Shown here: positions 32,022-42,748 of the stretch, piece by piece
Layout of the letters: each line of letters starts with the position of its first letter
Position numbering within the stretch: the stretch's first letter is position 1
Origin: Pseudomonas antarctica
Lineage (GTDB): Bacteria; Pseudomonadota; Gammaproteobacteria; Pseudomonadales; Pseudomonadaceae
DNA: 64,000 nt
Direction of reading: 5' to 3'
Assembly (NCBI RefSeq): GCF_900624995.1
Contig: NZ_UYXQ01000003.1
Span: 1-64,000 of the forward strand
The notes under the pieces: generated by a model
Database searches by the model: none
Told to the model about the DNA's origin: nothing
What the model saw: the letters and a program-made list of their open reading frames with translations, nothing else
Made by a program: the position numbers and the translations under genes

Positions 32022-34073
32022 ATGTCCGAGCCACGCAAGATCCTCGTCACCAGCGCCCTGCCCTATGCCAATGGTTCTATCCATCTTGGCCATATGCTTG
32101 AGTACATCCAGACCGATATGTGGGTGCGCTTCCAGAAGCATCGCGGCAATCAATGCATTTATGTCTGCGCGGACGACGCCCACGGTTCGGCCATCATGTT
32201 GCGCGCCGAAAAGGAAGGCATCACCCCGGAACAACTGATCGCCAATGTGCAGGCTGAACACAGCGCCGACTTTGCCGAGTTCCTGGTGGATTTTGACAAT
32301 TTCCACTCGACCCACTCCGACGAAAACCGCGAGCTGTCGAGCCAGATCTACCTGCGCTTGAAAGACGCCGGGCACATTGCCCAGCGTTCGATCACGCAGT
32401 ATTTCGACCCGGAAAAGAAAATGTTCCTGGCCGACCGCTTCATCAAGGGCACCTGCCCGAAATGCGGCACCGAAGACCAGTACGGTGACAACTGCGAAAA
32501 ATGCGGTGCTACTTATGCACCGACAGACTTGAAGGATCCGAAGTCGGCGATCTCCGGCGCCACGCCGGTGCTCAAGGATTCCCAGCACTTCTTCTTCAAG
32601 CTCCCGGATTTCCAGCAGATGCTGCAAACCTGGACGCGCAGCGGCACCCTGCAGGACGCCGTGGCCAACAAGATCGCCGAATGGCTGGATGCCGGCCTGC
32701 AGCAGTGGGACATCTCCCGCGACGCGCCATACTTCGGCTTCGAGATCCCGGGCGAGCCGGGCAAGTACTTCTATGTGTGGCTGGACGCGCCGATCGGCTA
32801 CATGGCCAGCTTCAAGAACCTGTGCGATCGCACGCCTGAGCTGGACTTCGATGCCTTCTGGGCCAAGGATTCCACCGCCGAGCTGTACCACTTCATCGGC
32901 AAGGATATCGTCAACTTCCACGCCCTGTTCTGGCCAGCGATGCTTGAAGGTTCGGGCTACCGCAAGCCAACCGGCATCGCGGTGCACGGCTACCTGACGG
33001 TCAATGGCCAGAAGATGTCCAAGTCCCGAGGCACCTTTATCAAGGCGCGCACCTACCTGGACCACCTGTCGCCGGAATACCTGCGCTACTACTACGCCTC
33101 CAAACTGGGCCGTGGCGTCGATGACCTCGACCTGAACCTGGAAGACTTCGTGCAGAAGGTCAACTCGGACCTGGTCGGCAAGGTCGTCAACATCGCCAGC
33201 CGTTGCGCCGGGTTTATCCACAAGTGCAATGCTGGCCTGCTGGTGGCCGAGAACGCCGCGCCGGAACTGACCGACGCCTTCCTGGCCGCCGCGCCAAGTA
33301 TTGCCGACGCCTATGAGGCCCGCGACTTCGCCCGCGCCATGCGCGAGATCATGGGCCTGGCCGACCGTGCCAACGCCTGGATCGCCGACAAGGCGCCATG
33401 GTCGCTGAACAAGCAGGAAGGCAAGCAGGCTGAAGTCCAGGCGATCTGCGCCACAGGCATCAACCTGTTCCGCCAACTGGTGATCTTCCTCAAGCCAGTG
33501 CTGCCATTGCTGGCCGCGGATGCCGAGGCATTCCTCAATGTGGCGCCGCTGACCTGGAACGATCACGCCACCTTGCTCAGCAACCATCAGTTGAACGAGT
33601 TCAAGCCGCTGATGACCCGTATCGACCCGGTTAAAGTCCAGGCCATGACCGACGCTTCGAAAGAAGACCTAGTCGCCAGCCAGACCGACACCGGCTCGGC
33701 TGCGCCAGCCGGCAACGGTGAGCTGGCCAAAGATCCGATCTCGCCGGAAATCGACTTTGATGCCTTCGCTGCTGTGGACCTGCGTGTCGCGCTGATCGTC
33801 AAGGCTGAAGCTGTGGAAGGAGCCGACAAGCTGCTGCGCCTGACCCTGGACATCGGTGATGAGCAACGCAATGTGTTCTCCGGGATCAAGAGCGCTTATC
33901 CGGACCCTTCCAAGCTCGATGGTCGGCTGACCATGATGATCGCCAACCTCAAGCCACGGAAAATGAAGTTTGGTATTTCCGAAGGCATGGTGATGGCGGC
34001 TGGCCCTGGTGGTGAAGAGATCTACCTGCTGAGCCCTGATAGCGGCGCCAAGCCGGGTCAACGGATCAAGTAA
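32022..34073 (+). CDS. metG: Methionine--tRNA ligase MetG
   Basis: The 683-residue enzyme charges tRNA-Met. The HIGH-type motif is SIHLGHM near residue 20. The zinc knuckle is [19 protein letters not shown] (about 145-163). KMSKSRG is near 333, and a C-terminal EMAP-II-like tRNA-binding domain (about 580-683) ends [20 protein letters not shown]. Length fits the long dimeric form. Confidence 0.97.
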   Translation: MSEPRKILVTSALPYANGSIHLGHMLEYIQTDMWVRFQKHRGNQCIYVCADDAHGSAIMLRAEKEGITPEQLIANVQAEHSADFAEFLVDFDNFHSTHSDENRELSSQIYLRLKDAGHIAQRSITQYFDPEKKMFLADRFIKGTCPKCGTEDQYGDNCEKCGATYAPTDLKDPKSAISGATPVLKDSQHFFFKLPDFQQMLQTWTRSGTLQDAVANKIAEWLDAGLQQWDISRDAPYFGFEIPGEPGKYFYVWLDAPIGYMASFKNLCDRTPELDFDAFWAKDSTAELYHFIGKDIVNFHALFWPAMLEGSGYRKPTGIAVHGYLTVNGQKMSKSRGTFIKARTYLDHLSPEYLRYYYASKLGRGVDDLDLNLEDFVQKVNSDLVGKVVNIASRCAGFIHKCNAGLLVAENAAPELTDAFLAAAPSIADAYEARDFARAMREIMGLADRANAWIADKAPWSLNKQEGKQAEVQAICATGINLFRQLVIFLKPVLPLLAADAEAFLNVAPLTWNDHATLLSNHQLNEFKPLMTRIDPVKVQAMTDASKEDLVASQTDTGSAAPAGNGELAKDPISPEIDFDAFAAVDLRVALIVKAEAVEGADKLLRLTLDIGDEQRNVFSGIKSAYPDPSKLDGRLTMMIANLKPRKMKFGISEGMVMAAGPGGEEIYLLSPDSGAKPGQRIK

Positions 34074-34079
34074 AACTAT

Positions 34080-34133
34080 GGGGTGAGCACGCTTGTTGTG
34101 AGCGGGGCTTGTTGTGGCGAGCGGGCTCACCCC
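34080..34133. repeat. Palindromic element after metG
   Basis: GGGGTGAGC (34080-34088) pairs with GCTCACCCC (34125-34133) around a REP-like GTTGTGGCGAGCGGGCT. It has no T-run, so it is a repeat rather than a classical terminator. Confidence 0.6.
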
Positions 34134-34174
34134 AACAGGCCCCGTTGTTTAACCGGCATGCCAATGATTACCCC

Positions 34175-35338
34175 ATGAATCTGATTCAACGTATCGACGC
34201 GCTGCTGCCGCAGACCCAATGCGGTAAATGCGGGCACCCAGGCTGCAAGCCTTACGCCGAAGGCATCGCGCTGGGTGAGGCGATCAACAAGTGCCCGCCC
34301 GGCGGCCAGGAAACCATCGCCGGCCTTGCGCAATTGCTGCGTGTGCCGGTGCTGGAACTGGACACCAGCCGAGGCGAAGCCCCCGCCCAAGTCGCCTATA
34401 TCCGCGAGGCTGAGTGCATCGGCTGCACCAAGTGCATCCAGGCCTGCCCGGTGGATGCGATTGTGGGCGCCGCCAAGTTGATGCACACCGTGATCATCGA
34501 TGAATGCACCGGTTGCGACCTGTGTGTCGCGCCCTGCCCTGTGGACTGCATTGAAATGCGCCCTGCCGCCACTGTGCTGCCGATGGTTGGTGGCCTGGCG
34601 ACCGACGATCACCAGCGCCACGAACGTGGCCTCAAGCGCGACCGGGCACGGCGGCGCTATGAACAACGTAATGCACGCCTGCAACGCGAAGAGGCACATA
34701 AGCTCGCTGAGCGCCTGGCACGGGCCAAACGCTCAGCGCCAATTGCACCTGTACCGGTCGACAGTGTTCAGGCGGCCCAGGATGCAGCGATCAAGAAAGC
34801 CAAAATCACCGTTGCCATGAGCCGCGCCCAGCTGCACAAGTCGTTAAAGGCGTTTGGTCACCCGCCAACCTTTGAGCAACAGTCGCAGCTTATCGTGCTG
34901 CAGCGACAGTTCGAAGCGGCGGAGCAGGCGCTCGTCGCTCTGGAGGTGAACAGCCCGCCGCCGTCAACGACGACTAAAGACCCTGAGCTCAAGCGCGCAA
35001 AAATCCAGCTGGCCATGCGCCGCGCCGCGTTGAAAAAGGCTCAGGACCACAATGCTGACGAACAGCAGCTTGCGACCTTGAATGCCGCACTGACCGCCGC
35101 CGAGCAAACCCTGCACGATGCCGAAGCCGCCAGCGAGCAGCCCAGGCCCGACTTGCAGCGTGTAGAGAAACGCCCCATCGACGCCCAATTGCGCCAGCTA
35201 AAAACCGCCCTGGCTTATGCCCGCGCCGATGTCAGCAAGTTGCAACGCCAACCAGGTGTCAGCGCGAATGAACTGAACGCCGCGCAACACAAGCTCGATG
35301 AAGCGCAGCGCAACGTGGACGCCCATACCGGCGTTTGA
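34175..35338 (+). CDS. rnfB: RnfB/RsxB-like ferredoxin with long coiled-coil tail
   Basis: The 387-residue protein has the RnfB four-cysteine domain (C16, C19, C24, C40; CGKCGHPGC) and two [4Fe-4S] motifs, [12 protein letters not shown] (81-92) and [12 protein letters not shown] (111-122). After residue 150 comes about 240 residues of Ala/Gln/Arg/Lys-rich coiled coil with repeated RAKI-type segments ([19 protein letters not shown] and [18 protein letters not shown]). The N-terminal membrane anchor of E. coli RsxB is absent. The genes rnfA, C, D, G and E are not adjacent, since nth follows directly. Role in electron transfer is plausible, but the partner is unknown. Confidence 0.85.
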   Translation: MNLIQRIDALLPQTQCGKCGHPGCKPYAEGIALGEAINKCPPGGQETIAGLAQLLRVPVLELDTSRGEAPAQVAYIREAECIGCTKCIQACPVDAIVGAAKLMHTVIIDECTGCDLCVAPCPVDCIEMRPAATVLPMVGGLATDDHQRHERGLKRDRARRRYEQRNARLQREEAHKLAERLARAKRSAPIAPVPVDSVQAAQDAAIKKAKITVAMSRAQLHKSLKAFGHPPTFEQQSQLIVLQRQFEAAEQALVALEVNSPPPSTTTKDPELKRAKIQLAMRRAALKKAQDHNADEQQLATLNAALTAAEQTLHDAEAASEQPRPDLQRVEKRPIDAQLRQLKTALAYARADVSKLQRQPGVSANELNAAQHKLDEAQRNVDAHTGV

Positions 35339-35441
35339 TCCACAACAGGTGCTGCCGGCCGTGATGGCGATGGTTTATCCTGCAAGGCCTGCACCCGCTT
35401 TTGAAAATCACGCTGACCGCCTGCAAGGAAATGCCTGCCCC

Positions 35442-36080
35442 ATGAACGCCGCAAAACGCCTGGAAATTTTCCGCAGGCTTCACGAAGACAATCCTGAACC
35501 CAAAACCGAGCTGGCCTACTCCTCGCCGTTCGAGTTACTGATTGCGGTGATCCTGTCGGCCCAATCCACGGACGTTGGCGTCAACAAGGCCACGGCCAAA
35601 CTCTACCCGGTGGCCAATACGCCAGAGGCCATCTATGCCTTGGGCGTGGAGGGTTTGTCGGAATACATCAAGACCATCGGCCTGTACAACAGCAAGGCCA
35701 AAAATGTGATCGAGACTTGCCGTCTGCTTGTTGAATTGCATGGCAGTGAAGTGCCACAAACTCGTGAGGCCCTGGAAGCCCTTCCCGGGGTGGGCCGTAA
35801 AACCGCTAATGTGGTGCTCAACACTGCTTTCCGACAACTGACCATGGCGGTGGACACCCATATTTTTCGCGTCAGTAACCGCACCGGCATCGCCCGCGGC
35901 AAGAACGTCGTGGAAGTGGAAAAGCAGTTGATGAAGTTTGTGCCCAAGCCGTATTTGCTCGACTCCCATCACTGGCTGATCCTTCACGGGCGCTACGTTT
36001 GTCAGGCGCGCAAACCGCGTTGCGGCAGTTGCCGCATCGAAGACCTGTGCGAATACAAGGACAAGACATCCGACGATTGA
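35442..36080 (+). CDS. nth: Endonuclease III
   Basis: The 212-residue base-excision-repair glycosylase/lyase removes oxidised pyrimidines. The helix-hairpin-helix LPGVGRKTANVVLN (about 113-126) contains the catalytic Lys, and AVDTHIFRVSNR (about 136-147) the catalytic Asp. The Fe-S loop is C-x6-C-x2-C-x5-C (CQARKPRCGSCRIEDLC near the end). ATG 35442 was chosen for fit to the family. Nth follows the rnf genes in many gammaproteobacteria. Confidence 0.96.
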   Translation: MNAAKRLEIFRRLHEDNPEPKTELAYSSPFELLIAVILSAQSTDVGVNKATAKLYPVANTPEAIYALGVEGLSEYIKTIGLYNSKAKNVIETCRLLVELHGSEVPQTREALEALPGVGRKTANVVLNTAFRQLTMAVDTHIFRVSNRTGIARGKNVVEVEKQLMKFVPKPYLLDSHHWLILHGRYVCQARKPRCGSCRIEDLCEYKDKTSDD

Positions 36081-36187
36081 GGGGTGATGGGTTTTCTCGA
36101 TCAGTCGATTGAAAAAATCTTTTTTACCCTTTGGTGGTTTATCGTTATAAGGAGCGCCAACGGCAGTCTTAGCCTGGAGTTAACCTT

Positions 36188-36367
36188 ATGAGCACTGGCA
36201 AAGAACAACTGGATGTAGAAGACGACCTCGTCGAAGCGGATGACGACGGGGAAGCCCCCGTTGCAGAGGTGGCCAAGACCAATTTGAGCAAACGTCGCAC
36301 TATCGATAACTTGCTGGAAGAGCGACGCTTGCAAAAACAGCTGGCCGATTACGACTTCGATCTCTGA
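36188..36367 (+). CDS. Small acidic protein, PA3496-like
   Basis: This 59-codon gene reads MSTGKEQLDVEDDLVEADDD at the start, then NLSKRRTIDNLLEERRLQKQ, and ends LADYDFDL. The N-terminal half is strongly acidic and the C-terminal half is a basic amphipathic helix. The same small protein follows nth in P. aeruginosa (PA3496). Function is unknown. A terminator directly behind it and its charge pattern support a real gene. Confidence 0.75.
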   Translation: MSTGKEQLDVEDDLVEADDDGEAPVAEVAKTNLSKRRTIDNLLEERRLQKQLADYDFDL

Positions 36368-36385
36368 TCGAGCCGCCTTCGACCG

Positions 36386-36414
36386 GAAGCCTCCCTGACG
36401 GAGGCTTTTTTTTG
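36386..36414 (+). terminator. Terminator after the PA3496-like gene
   Basis: AAGCCTCC-CTGAC-GGAGGCTT (36387-36407) is followed by a T-run to 36413. Confidence 0.9.
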
Positions 36415-36451
36415 CCGGTTGTATGAGGTCGTGTGGAACGCCCGCCTCCTG

Positions 36452-37084
36452 TTATACGAGGCCGTTGCGTTGGGCCAACTCAATCAGGTCTACGAGCGAA
36501 CGCGCATTGAGCTTGAGCAGCAGGCGCGTCTTGTAGGTACTGACGGTCTTGTTGCTGAGGAACATGCCGTCAGCGATCTCCTTGTTGGTTTTGCCCCGCG
36601 CCAGTTGCTGCAACACCATCATCTCTCGACCCGACAAGCGCTCGACCATATCCGCCTCACTGGCGTTACCCATAGTGGAGCGTACGGAGTTGAGGGCCTG
36701 GTTAGGGAAGTAGCTGTAGCCGGAGAGCACCGCCTTGATAGCGCTCAACAACTCCGTCAGGTCCTGCTGCTTGCACACATAGCCAGCTGCGCCCGCCTGC
36801 ATGCAACGCATGGAGAAATGGCCGGGCGCCTGGGAGGTCAGCACCAATACCTTGACGGGTGCGGGCTGCTTGGTAGAAGCCAGACGACAGATAACCTCCA
36901 GGCCATCGAGTTTGGGAATTCCGATATCCAATATGACAATGTCCGGCACATGCTCGCGTGCAAGTTGCAACGCATCGACGCCGTTATCAGTCTCGGCAAC
37001 GACTTCATAACCATGACGCTCCATCAGCATGCGCACAGCAAGACGAATGACGGGATGATCATCCACGATCAGCACTTTATTCAT
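36452..37084 (-). CDS. NarL/BvgA-type response regulator
   Basis: The 210-residue regulator has a receiver domain (D8/D9 pocket, phospho-acceptor Asp53 in VILDIGIPKLDG, Lys in GYVCKQQDL) and a LuxR helix-turn-helix at about 145-205 (LSGREMMVLQQLARGKTNKE). It resembles BvgA/EvgA and the RocA1-type regulators of Pseudomonas, which often work with large hybrid sensors controlling adhesion or biofilm genes. No sensor is next to it. ATG 37084 is used; the upstream TTG adds four residues. A long AT-rich region precedes it. Confidence 0.85.
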   Translation of the reverse strand: MNKVLIVDDHPVIRLAVRMLMERHGYEVVAETDNGVDALQLAREHVPDIVILDIGIPKLDGLEVICRLASTKQPAPVKVLVLTSQAPGHFSMRCMQAGAAGYVCKQQDLTELLSAIKAVLSGYSYFPNQALNSVRSTMGNASEADMVERLSGREMMVLQQLARGKTNKEIADGMFLSNKTVSTYKTRLLLKLNARSLVDLIELAQRNGLV

Positions 37085-37658
37085 GAGAAAGTCCAATTTC
37101 GCTGTTCGAATTATTTAGAGCAAGCACAATAGCCTAGTCGTTTCCTAGTTGGCATAGCGCTCCCCCCCAAGCAACAGCAAGCAGAGACCCAACCCACAAC
37201 GATAAAGGAATTAACCTACAAAAAAACACTAACTCGGATGCATTCGGTTGTATGCAGCCTTTCAGAACTTTCCGGGGGCATACATATTTTGAGTGAAATA
37301 TCCGCCGCATAAGCGGCTCAAGGTAAACGTGCCGCACAGGACTTTCAGGAAATGCCCATTGCGCGCAGCCGCCAGGCGAGTGAAAAGGTGAGAAAATTCC
37401 GACTCTTTTAGTTCCATTCAACATATTTTCTAACATCCTTAATTCCTACAGAGTTTTCTTCGTCTTACATACCATTCCCACTCATGTAGTGAATTTTCTG
37501 TAAGACATAGTTCCTAGGCAGGTGTTAAAAAATCGTTCATACCTGTAAAACAACATGCATACAGCCGAGCAACTTTTATACCCGATAAACAATAAACATC
37601 CACCAAACACCGTTAAACATTTGGCTGGACTCCAAGCTAGCCTATTGAATACATAGGC
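37085..37658. promoter_or_regulatory. AT-rich gene-free region with inverted repeat
   Basis: About 570 bases without a convincing gene lie between the response regulator and argG. The most notable feature is a perfect 8-base inverted repeat GTCTTACA (37462-37469) / TGTAAGAC (37499-37506) with a 29-base gap. The half-sites resemble those of LuxR-type response regulators such as GacA (TGTAAG). Low GC suggests a regulated promoter. Confidence 0.4.
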
Positions 37659-37687
37659 AAAAAAAATGGCCCCTTAAACAGGGGCCA
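37659..37687 (-). terminator. Terminator of argG
   Basis: GGCCCC (37668-37673) pairs with GGGGCC (37681-37686). On the minus strand the stem is followed by a run of T. Confidence 0.88.
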
Positions 37688-37709
37688 CCTTTCACAGCCA
37701 AGGCATCAC

Positions 37710-38927
37710 TCAGAACAGCTTGCGACCCTTGTTGGCAGCAATGCGCATACGCAGCGCATTCAACTTGATGAAGCCTGCTGCGTCCGCCTGATTGTAGGCG
37801 CCACCATCTTCTTCGAAGGTGGCGATGTTGGCGTCGAACAGCGACTCATCGGACTTGCGACCGGTAACGATCACGTTACCCTTGTACAGTTTCAGGCGCA
37901 CAACGCCGTTCACGTGGGCCTGGGAGGCATCGATCATCTGTTGCAGCATCAGACGCTCAGGGCTCCACCAGTAGCCGGTGTAGATCAGGCTGGCGTACTT
38001 GGGCATCAGCTCGTCTTTGAGGTGAGCCACTTCACGGTCCAGGGTGATGGACTCGATGGCGCGGTGAGCGCGCAGCATGATGGTGCCGCCCGGGGTTTCG
38101 TAGCAGCCACGGGACTTCATGCCCACGTAACGGTTCTCAACGATGTCGAGACGGCCGATACCGTGTTCACCACCGATACGGTTCAGGGTCGCCAGCACGG
38201 TGGCCGGGGTCATTTCGACGCCGTCCAGCGCGACGATGTCGCCGTTGCGGTAGGTCAGTTCCAGGTATTGTGGTTTGTCGGGCGCGTTCTCCGGGGAGAC
38301 GGTCCATTTCCACATATCTTCTTCGTGCTCGGTCCAGGTGTCTTCCAGCACGCCGCCTTCATAGGAGATGTGCAGCAAGTTGGCGTCCATCGAGTAAGGG
38401 GACTTCTTCTTGCCGTGACGCTCAATCGGGATGGCGTGCTTTTCAGCATAATCCATCAGCTTTTCACGGGACAGCAGGTCCCATTCGCGCCAAGGGGCAA
38501 TCACTTTCACGCCGGGCTTGAGTGCGTAGGCACCCAGCTCGAAACGCACCTGATCGTTACCCTTGCCGGTAGCACCATGAGAAATGGCGTCGGCACCGGT
38601 TTCGTTGGCGATTTCGATCAAGCGTTTGGCGATCAGCGGACGTGCGATGGAGGTACCCAGCAGGTACTCGCCTTCGTAGACGGTGTTGGCGCGAAACATC
38701 GGGAAGACGAAATCGCGGACGAATTCTTCGCGCAGGTCGTCAATGTAGATCTCTTTCACGCCCATGGCTTGCGCCTTGGCACGTGCAGGTTCGACCTCTT
38801 CGCCCTGACCCAGGTCAGCGGTGAAGGTCACCACTTCACAGTTATAAGTATCCTGCAGCCACTTGAGGATCACCGAAGTGTCCAGGCCGCCGGAATACGC
38901 GAGAACGACCTTGTTTACGTCGGCCAT
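37710..38927 (-). CDS. argG: Argininosuccinate synthase
   Basis: The 405-residue enzyme joins citrulline and aspartate using ATP in arginine synthesis. The N-terminal ATP-pyrophosphatase loop [15 protein letters not shown] (about 9-23), [15 protein letters not shown] (about 115-129) and [14 protein letters not shown] near 330 are clear. Length is normal. The next gene on the same strand, motY, ends after it in P. aeruginosa too (PA3525-PA3526). The other arginine gene, argF, is in this window at 46754. Confidence 0.97.
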   Translation of the reverse strand: MADVNKVVLAYSGGLDTSVILKWLQDTYNCEVVTFTADLGQGEEVEPARAKAQAMGVKEIYIDDLREEFVRDFVFPMFRANTVYEGEYLLGTSIARPLIAKRLIEIANETGADAISHGATGKGNDQVRFELGAYALKPGVKVIAPWREWDLLSREKLMDYAEKHAIPIERHGKKKSPYSMDANLLHISYEGGVLEDTWTEHEEDMWKWTVSPENAPDKPQYLELTYRNGDIVALDGVEMTPATVLATLNRIGGEHGIGRLDIVENRYVGMKSRGCYETPGGTIMLRAHRAIESITLDREVAHLKDELMPKYASLIYTGYWWSPERLMLQQMIDASQAHVNGVVRLKLYKGNVIVTGRKSDESLFDANIATFEEDGGAYNQADAAGFIKLNALRMRIAANKGRKLF

Positions 38928-39069
38928 GCCATCACTCCACGGGGTTGTACGGAAAGCCGTCGATTCTACCGACCAAAACCGTGAATTTACAGAGGCGCGA
39001 CAGCAAATGAAGATAAAGCGACAGATTATGTCGAGCGGGCGACCGATGGCCGCACCTTATGGCTGCACT

Positions 39070-39978
39070 TTATGAAGTGTGCGCGGGATTGCTCGGGCCT
39101 GTGGCCTGCGGCGCCGGTTTCTCGGGGGCTGCCACGCGTTCAAGCTGAATATTCACACGACGGTTGCGCGCGCGGTTGGCGGCATTGGTGTTGGGCGCCA
39201 GTGGGTAACTTTCACCATGGAACCGCATCGTGATCTGCGATTCCTGGATGCCGTTGGCCTTAAAGTAGTCCATGACCGCCAGCGCCCGGCGGCGCGACAG
39301 GTCTCGGTTGGTCAAGCGGTTGCCGCTGTTATCGGAATGGCCATTCAACTCGACATGGTTGACCGTGGGGTCGGCTTTCATGAACGCGAGGATCACATCC
39401 AGCTTCTTCTTGGCGGCCGCGTCCAGCTCAATGCCACCGCCGGGGAAGCCTACTTCGGTCTGTTTGACCTGATCGTAGTTCATCGGCAACAGCTTGGTCG
39501 TGCACACTTGATAGTCGTTGTAAGCCTTGTTGAATTTTATCGGCAACAGCCGGATTTCCGAGTAGCCACCGTCACGCCCGTAATGCCGCACGGTCGGGCT
39601 GCGCCCTTCCAGCAAACCCGTGAACAGCCGCCCAGCCTGGGCCTGGGAGCTGTTGAAGAGTACATCGCCACTGCCGGCACGCACGGCGCCGAGGTTGATA
39701 TCACCCCGGCCCGGTTGCCAGGGCGCAGCGGCAGCCAATAAGGTTGCCGAGCCCGCGCCCAGCGAACCGTTGTAGGCTTTCAGGCGAAAGGTCGCCTGCT
39801 CGCCCGCCCGGCGCACGAACTCGCCCGAGCCGAAATCGGTGATCGGTTGAGTCAGGCGGCACTCGAACTGGTCGCCATCCACCTTCCACTCAATGTTCTC
39901 CAGGCGTGTCTGGAACGTGAGGGCCATCGCAGGCAGGCTGGCGAACACACTGAGCAGGGCTAGATAATGCTGGCGCAC
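39070..39978 (-). CDS. motY: MotY-like flagellar T-ring / OmpA-domain protein
   Basis: The 302-residue protein has a signal peptide (residues 1-20, YLALLSVFASLPAMA), an N-terminal MotY domain (about 21-155) and an OmpA-like peptidoglycan-binding domain (about 175-285, HVELNGHSDNSGNRLTNRDL and LSRRRALAVMDYF). In Pseudomonas, MotY helps hold the stators around the flagellar motor. Position between argG and pyrC equals PA3526. GTG 39978 has GGAG six bases upstream. GTG 40005 is an alternative. Confidence 0.85.
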   Translation of the reverse strand: MRQHYLALLSVFASLPAMALTFQTRLENIEWKVDGDQFECRLTQPITDFGSGEFVRRAGEQATFRLKAYNGSLGAGSATLLAAAAPWQPGRGDINLGAVRAGSGDVLFNSSQAQAGRLFTGLLEGRSPTVRHYGRDGGYSEIRLLPIKFNKAYNDYQVCTTKLLPMNYDQVKQTEVGFPGGGIELDAAAKKKLDVILAFMKADPTVNHVELNGHSDNSGNRLTNRDLSRRRALAVMDYFKANGIQESQITMRFHGESYPLAPNTNAANRARNRRVNIQLERVAAPEKPAPQATGPSNPAHTS

Positions 39979-40134
39979 GGGAGGCTCCACTGGTTTCGAC
40001 AACACTTCAAAGCGTCATACGTCGTTAAGGCATACCCCGTGATATCGGTAGCGTCCTGTAAAACTTGATAGCGAGTGCCTGCAAGAGTCTTTTCCGGTAG
40101 CATTCCCACCAGATTGACCCGCCTGGAATCCCCA

Positions 40135-41181
40135 ATGTCCGACCGCCTGACCCTGCTGCGTCCCGACGACTGGCATATTCATCTTCGCGATGGTGCTGCG
40201 TTGCCTCAAACTGTGGCCGATGTAGCGCGCACGTTTGGCCGCGCCATCATCATGCCTAACCTGGTACCTCCGGTGCGCAATGCCGCTGAAGCCGACGCCT
40301 ATCGCCAGCGGATCCTCGCTGCACGGCCGGCCGGCAGCCGCTTCGAACCGCTGATGGTGCTCTACCTGACCGACCGCACCCAGCCTGAAGAAATTCGTCA
40401 GGCCAAAGCGACCGGCTTTGTTCACGCCGCCAAGCTGTACCCGGCGGGCGCGACCACCAACTCCGATTCCGGCGTGACCAGCATCGACAAGATCCTGCCG
40501 GCGATCGAAGCGATGGCTGAAGTCGGTATGCCGCTGCTGATCCACGGTGAAGTCACCCGTGGCGATGTCGATGTGTTTGATCGTGAGAAGATCTTCATCG
40601 ACGAGCATATGCGCCGTGTGGTCGAGCTGTTCCCGACGCTCAAGGTGGTGTTCGAACACATCACCACGGCCGATGCCGTGCAGTTCGTCACCGAGGCTTC
40701 GGCCAACGTGGGTGCGACCATCACTGCGCATCACTTGCTCTACAACCGCAACCACATGCTGGTGGGCGGGATTCGGCCGCACTTCTATTGCTTGCCGATC
40801 CTCAAGCGCAACACCCACCAGGTGGCCTTGCTGGACGCTGCCACCAGCGGCAACCCGAAGTTCTTCCTCGGCACTGACTCCGCGCCCCACGCCCAGCACG
40901 CAAAAGAAGCCGCGTGTGGCTGTGCCGGTTGCTACACGGCTTATGCAGCGATCGAGCTGTACGCCGAAGCATTCGAGGCGCGCAACGCCCTGGACAAGCT
41001 CGAAGCGTTCGCCAGCCTCAACGGCCCGCGTTTCTATGGCCTGCCGGCGAATACCGACCGCATTACCCTGGTCCGTGAAGACTGGACCGCCCCTGCCAGC
41101 CTGCCGTTTGGCGAGCTGACTGTTATCCCGCTGCGCGCCGGTGAAACACTGCGCTGGCGCCTGCTGGAGGTAAGCAAGTGA
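40135..41181 (+). CDS. pyrC: Dihydroorotase PyrC
   Basis: The 348-residue type-II dihydroorotase catalyses ring closure in pyrimidine synthesis. [10 protein letters not shown] (11-20) contains the first metal His pair, [17 protein letters not shown] holds the bridging Lys near 100, and LGTDSAPHA near 248 holds the catalytic Asp. Length equals E. coli PyrC. It overlaps rnt by four bases. This pairing occurs in other pseudomonads (PA3527-PA3528). Confidence 0.96.
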   Translation: MSDRLTLLRPDDWHIHLRDGAALPQTVADVARTFGRAIIMPNLVPPVRNAAEADAYRQRILAARPAGSRFEPLMVLYLTDRTQPEEIRQAKATGFVHAAKLYPAGATTNSDSGVTSIDKILPAIEAMAEVGMPLLIHGEVTRGDVDVFDREKIFIDEHMRRVVELFPTLKVVFEHITTADAVQFVTEASANVGATITAHHLLYNRNHMLVGGIRPHFYCLPILKRNTHQVALLDAATSGNPKFFLGTDSAPHAQHAKEAACGCAGCYTAYAAIELYAEAFEARNALDKLEAFASLNGPRFYGLPANTDRITLVREDWTAPASLPFGELTVIPLRAGETLRWRLLEVSK

Positions 41182-41849
41182 GTGAAGACCATTACGATGA
41201 CGAACACGAGCACAGTGGTGGTGGCTCCCGTCACCCGATGGCCGAGCGGTTTCGCGGCTATCTGCCGGTTGTCATCGACGTAGAAACCGGCGGTTTCAAC
41301 TGCGCCACCGACGCCTTGCTGGAAATCGCAGCGACGACCATCGGCATGGATGAGCAGGGTTTTGTGTTCCCGGAACACACTCACTTCTTCCGCGTCGAGC
41401 CATTCGAAGGCGCGAATATCGAAGCCGCAGCCCTGGAGTTCACCGGGATCAAGCTCGATCACCCACTGCGCATGGCGGTGAGTGAAGAGGCGGCGCTGAC
41501 CGATATCTTCCGTGGCGTGCGCAAGGCGTTGAAGGCCAACGGCTGCAAACGCGCGATCCTGGTCGGCCACAACAGCAGCTTCGATTTGGGCTTCCTGAAT
41601 GCCGCCGTGGCGCGGCTGGACATGAAGCGCAACCCGTTTCATCCGTTCTCCAGCTTCGACACCGCCACCCTCGCTGGCCTGGCTTATGGCCAGACCGTAC
41701 TGGCGAAAGCCTGCCAGGCGGCCGGTATCGACTTCGACGGTCGTGAGGCCCACTCGGCTCGCTACGACACCGAAAAGACTGCCGATTTGTTCTGCGGCAT
41801 CGTCAACCGTTGGAAGCAGATGGGTGGCTGGGAAGATTTCAACGACTGA
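41178..41849 (+). CDS. rnt: Ribonuclease T
   Basis: The 223-residue DEDD 3'-5' exonuclease matures tRNA and other stable RNA 3' ends. ExoI is [11 protein letters not shown] (about 31-41), Exo[16 protein letters not shown] (about 132-145), and Exo[17 protein letters not shown] near 190. It starts at GTG 41178 in a GTGA overlap with pyrC, so translation is coupled. The N-terminus has an Asp/Glu/His-rich tail before the fold. Confidence 0.96.
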   Translation: MSEDHYDDEHEHSGGGSRHPMAERFRGYLPVVIDVETGGFNCATDALLEIAATTIGMDEQGFVFPEHTHFFRVEPFEGANIEAAALEFTGIKLDHPLRMAVSEEAALTDIFRGVRKALKANGCKRAILVGHNSSFDLGFLNAAVARLDMKRNPFHPFSSFDTATLAGLAYGQTVLAKACQAAGIDFDGREAHSARYDTEKTADLFCGIVNRWKQMGGWEDFND

Positions 41850-41862
41850 GGTGTCGGTGAGC

Positions 41863-41905
41863 TTTGTGGCGAGCGGGCTTGCCACACAAGCCCGCTCGCA
41901 CAGAG
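41863..41905. repeat. REP-type palindrome after rnt
   Basis: TTTGTGGCGAGCGGGCTTGC is followed immediately by its near complement GCAAGCCCGCTCGCAC-type arm, giving a compact hairpin. A separate terminator follows at 41921. Confidence 0.7.
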
Positions 41906-41920
41906 TTGAATCCCGCACAT

Positions 41921-41952
41921 AAAAAAACCGGCCTTTTCAGGCCGGTTTTTTT
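41921..41952. terminator. Bidirectional terminator between rnt and the peroxiredoxin gene
   Basis: CCGGCC-TTTTCA-GGCCGG (41928-41945) lies between seven A and seven T, so it can serve both convergent genes. Confidence 0.92.
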
Positions 41953-41968
41953 GTACCGCGAAACGGGC

Positions 41969-42571
41969 TTACAGCTTGCCAGCGTTCTCGGCCAGGTAAG
42001 CCGCGACGCCTTCTGGCGAAGCGTTCATGCCTTTGTCGCCTTTTTTCCAGTTGGCGGGGCAGACTTCGCCGTGCTCTTCGTGGAATTGCAGAGCGTCGAC
42101 CAGACGGATCAGCTCTTCCATGTTACGGCCCAGCGGCAGGTCGTTGATGATCTGCGAGCGCACAACGCCCTTGTCGTCGATCAGGAACGCGCCACGGAAA
42201 GCCACGCCGCCTTCGGACTCAACGTCGTAGGCTTTGGCGATGTCGTGCTTCATGTCGGCAGCCATGGTGTATTTGACTTTGCCGATGCCGCCATCATTGA
42301 TGGCAGTGTTGCGCCAGGCGTTGTGGGTGAAATGGGAGTCGATCGAAACGGCGACCACTTCAACGTTGCGCGCCTTGAAATCGTCCATGCGGTGGTCCAG
42401 AGCGATCAGCTCCGAAGGGCAGACGAAGGTGAAGTCCAGCGGGTAGAAGAACACCAGGCCGTATTTGCCTTTGATGGCTTCAGACAGTTTGAAGCTGTCT
42501 ACGATTTCGCCATTGCCGAGGACGGCAGGTACGTCGAAATCCGGGGCTTGTTTGCCGACGAGTACGCTCAT
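41969..42571 (-). CDS. 2-Cys peroxiredoxin (AhpC/Prx1 type, PA3529-like)
   Basis: The 200-residue thiol peroxidase reduces hydrogen peroxide and organic hydroperoxides. The peroxidatic Cys51 lies in FTFVCPSE and the resolving Cys171 in GEVCPANW. WRNTAINDGG supports Prx1/AhpC type. The order with bfd and bfr is that of PA3529-PA3531. No reductase gene (ahpF) is adjacent, so electrons probably come from thioredoxin or another carrier. Confidence 0.92.
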   Translation of the reverse strand: MSVLVGKQAPDFDVPAVLGNGEIVDSFKLSEAIKGKYGLVFFYPLDFTFVCPSELIALDHRMDDFKARNVEVVAVSIDSHFTHNAWRNTAINDGGIGKVKYTMAADMKHDIAKAYDVESEGGVAFRGAFLIDDKGVVRSQIINDLPLGRNMEELIRLVDALQFHEEHGEVCPANWKKGDKGMNASPEGVAAYLAENAGKL

Positions 42572-42748
42572 CTGTTATCTCCTGATGTAGGGGGTGACGA
42601 TTGAAGTAAAAGGACCGGCGCAAGTCTGGCGCAGATAAGCGACAGCCCTGTGACGCAGTCACGCTTCGTGAAGACCGACCATCATACACTGAAAAAACCG
42701 TTCGTCAGTGCGCCGGCAGCCTCCGGCAATACCCTGTGAAACTACTTT

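Noticed and set aside
31887..33587. 566-codon open frame on the minus strand
   Set aside because: It is antisense to metG with the same composition bias and no recognisable domain.
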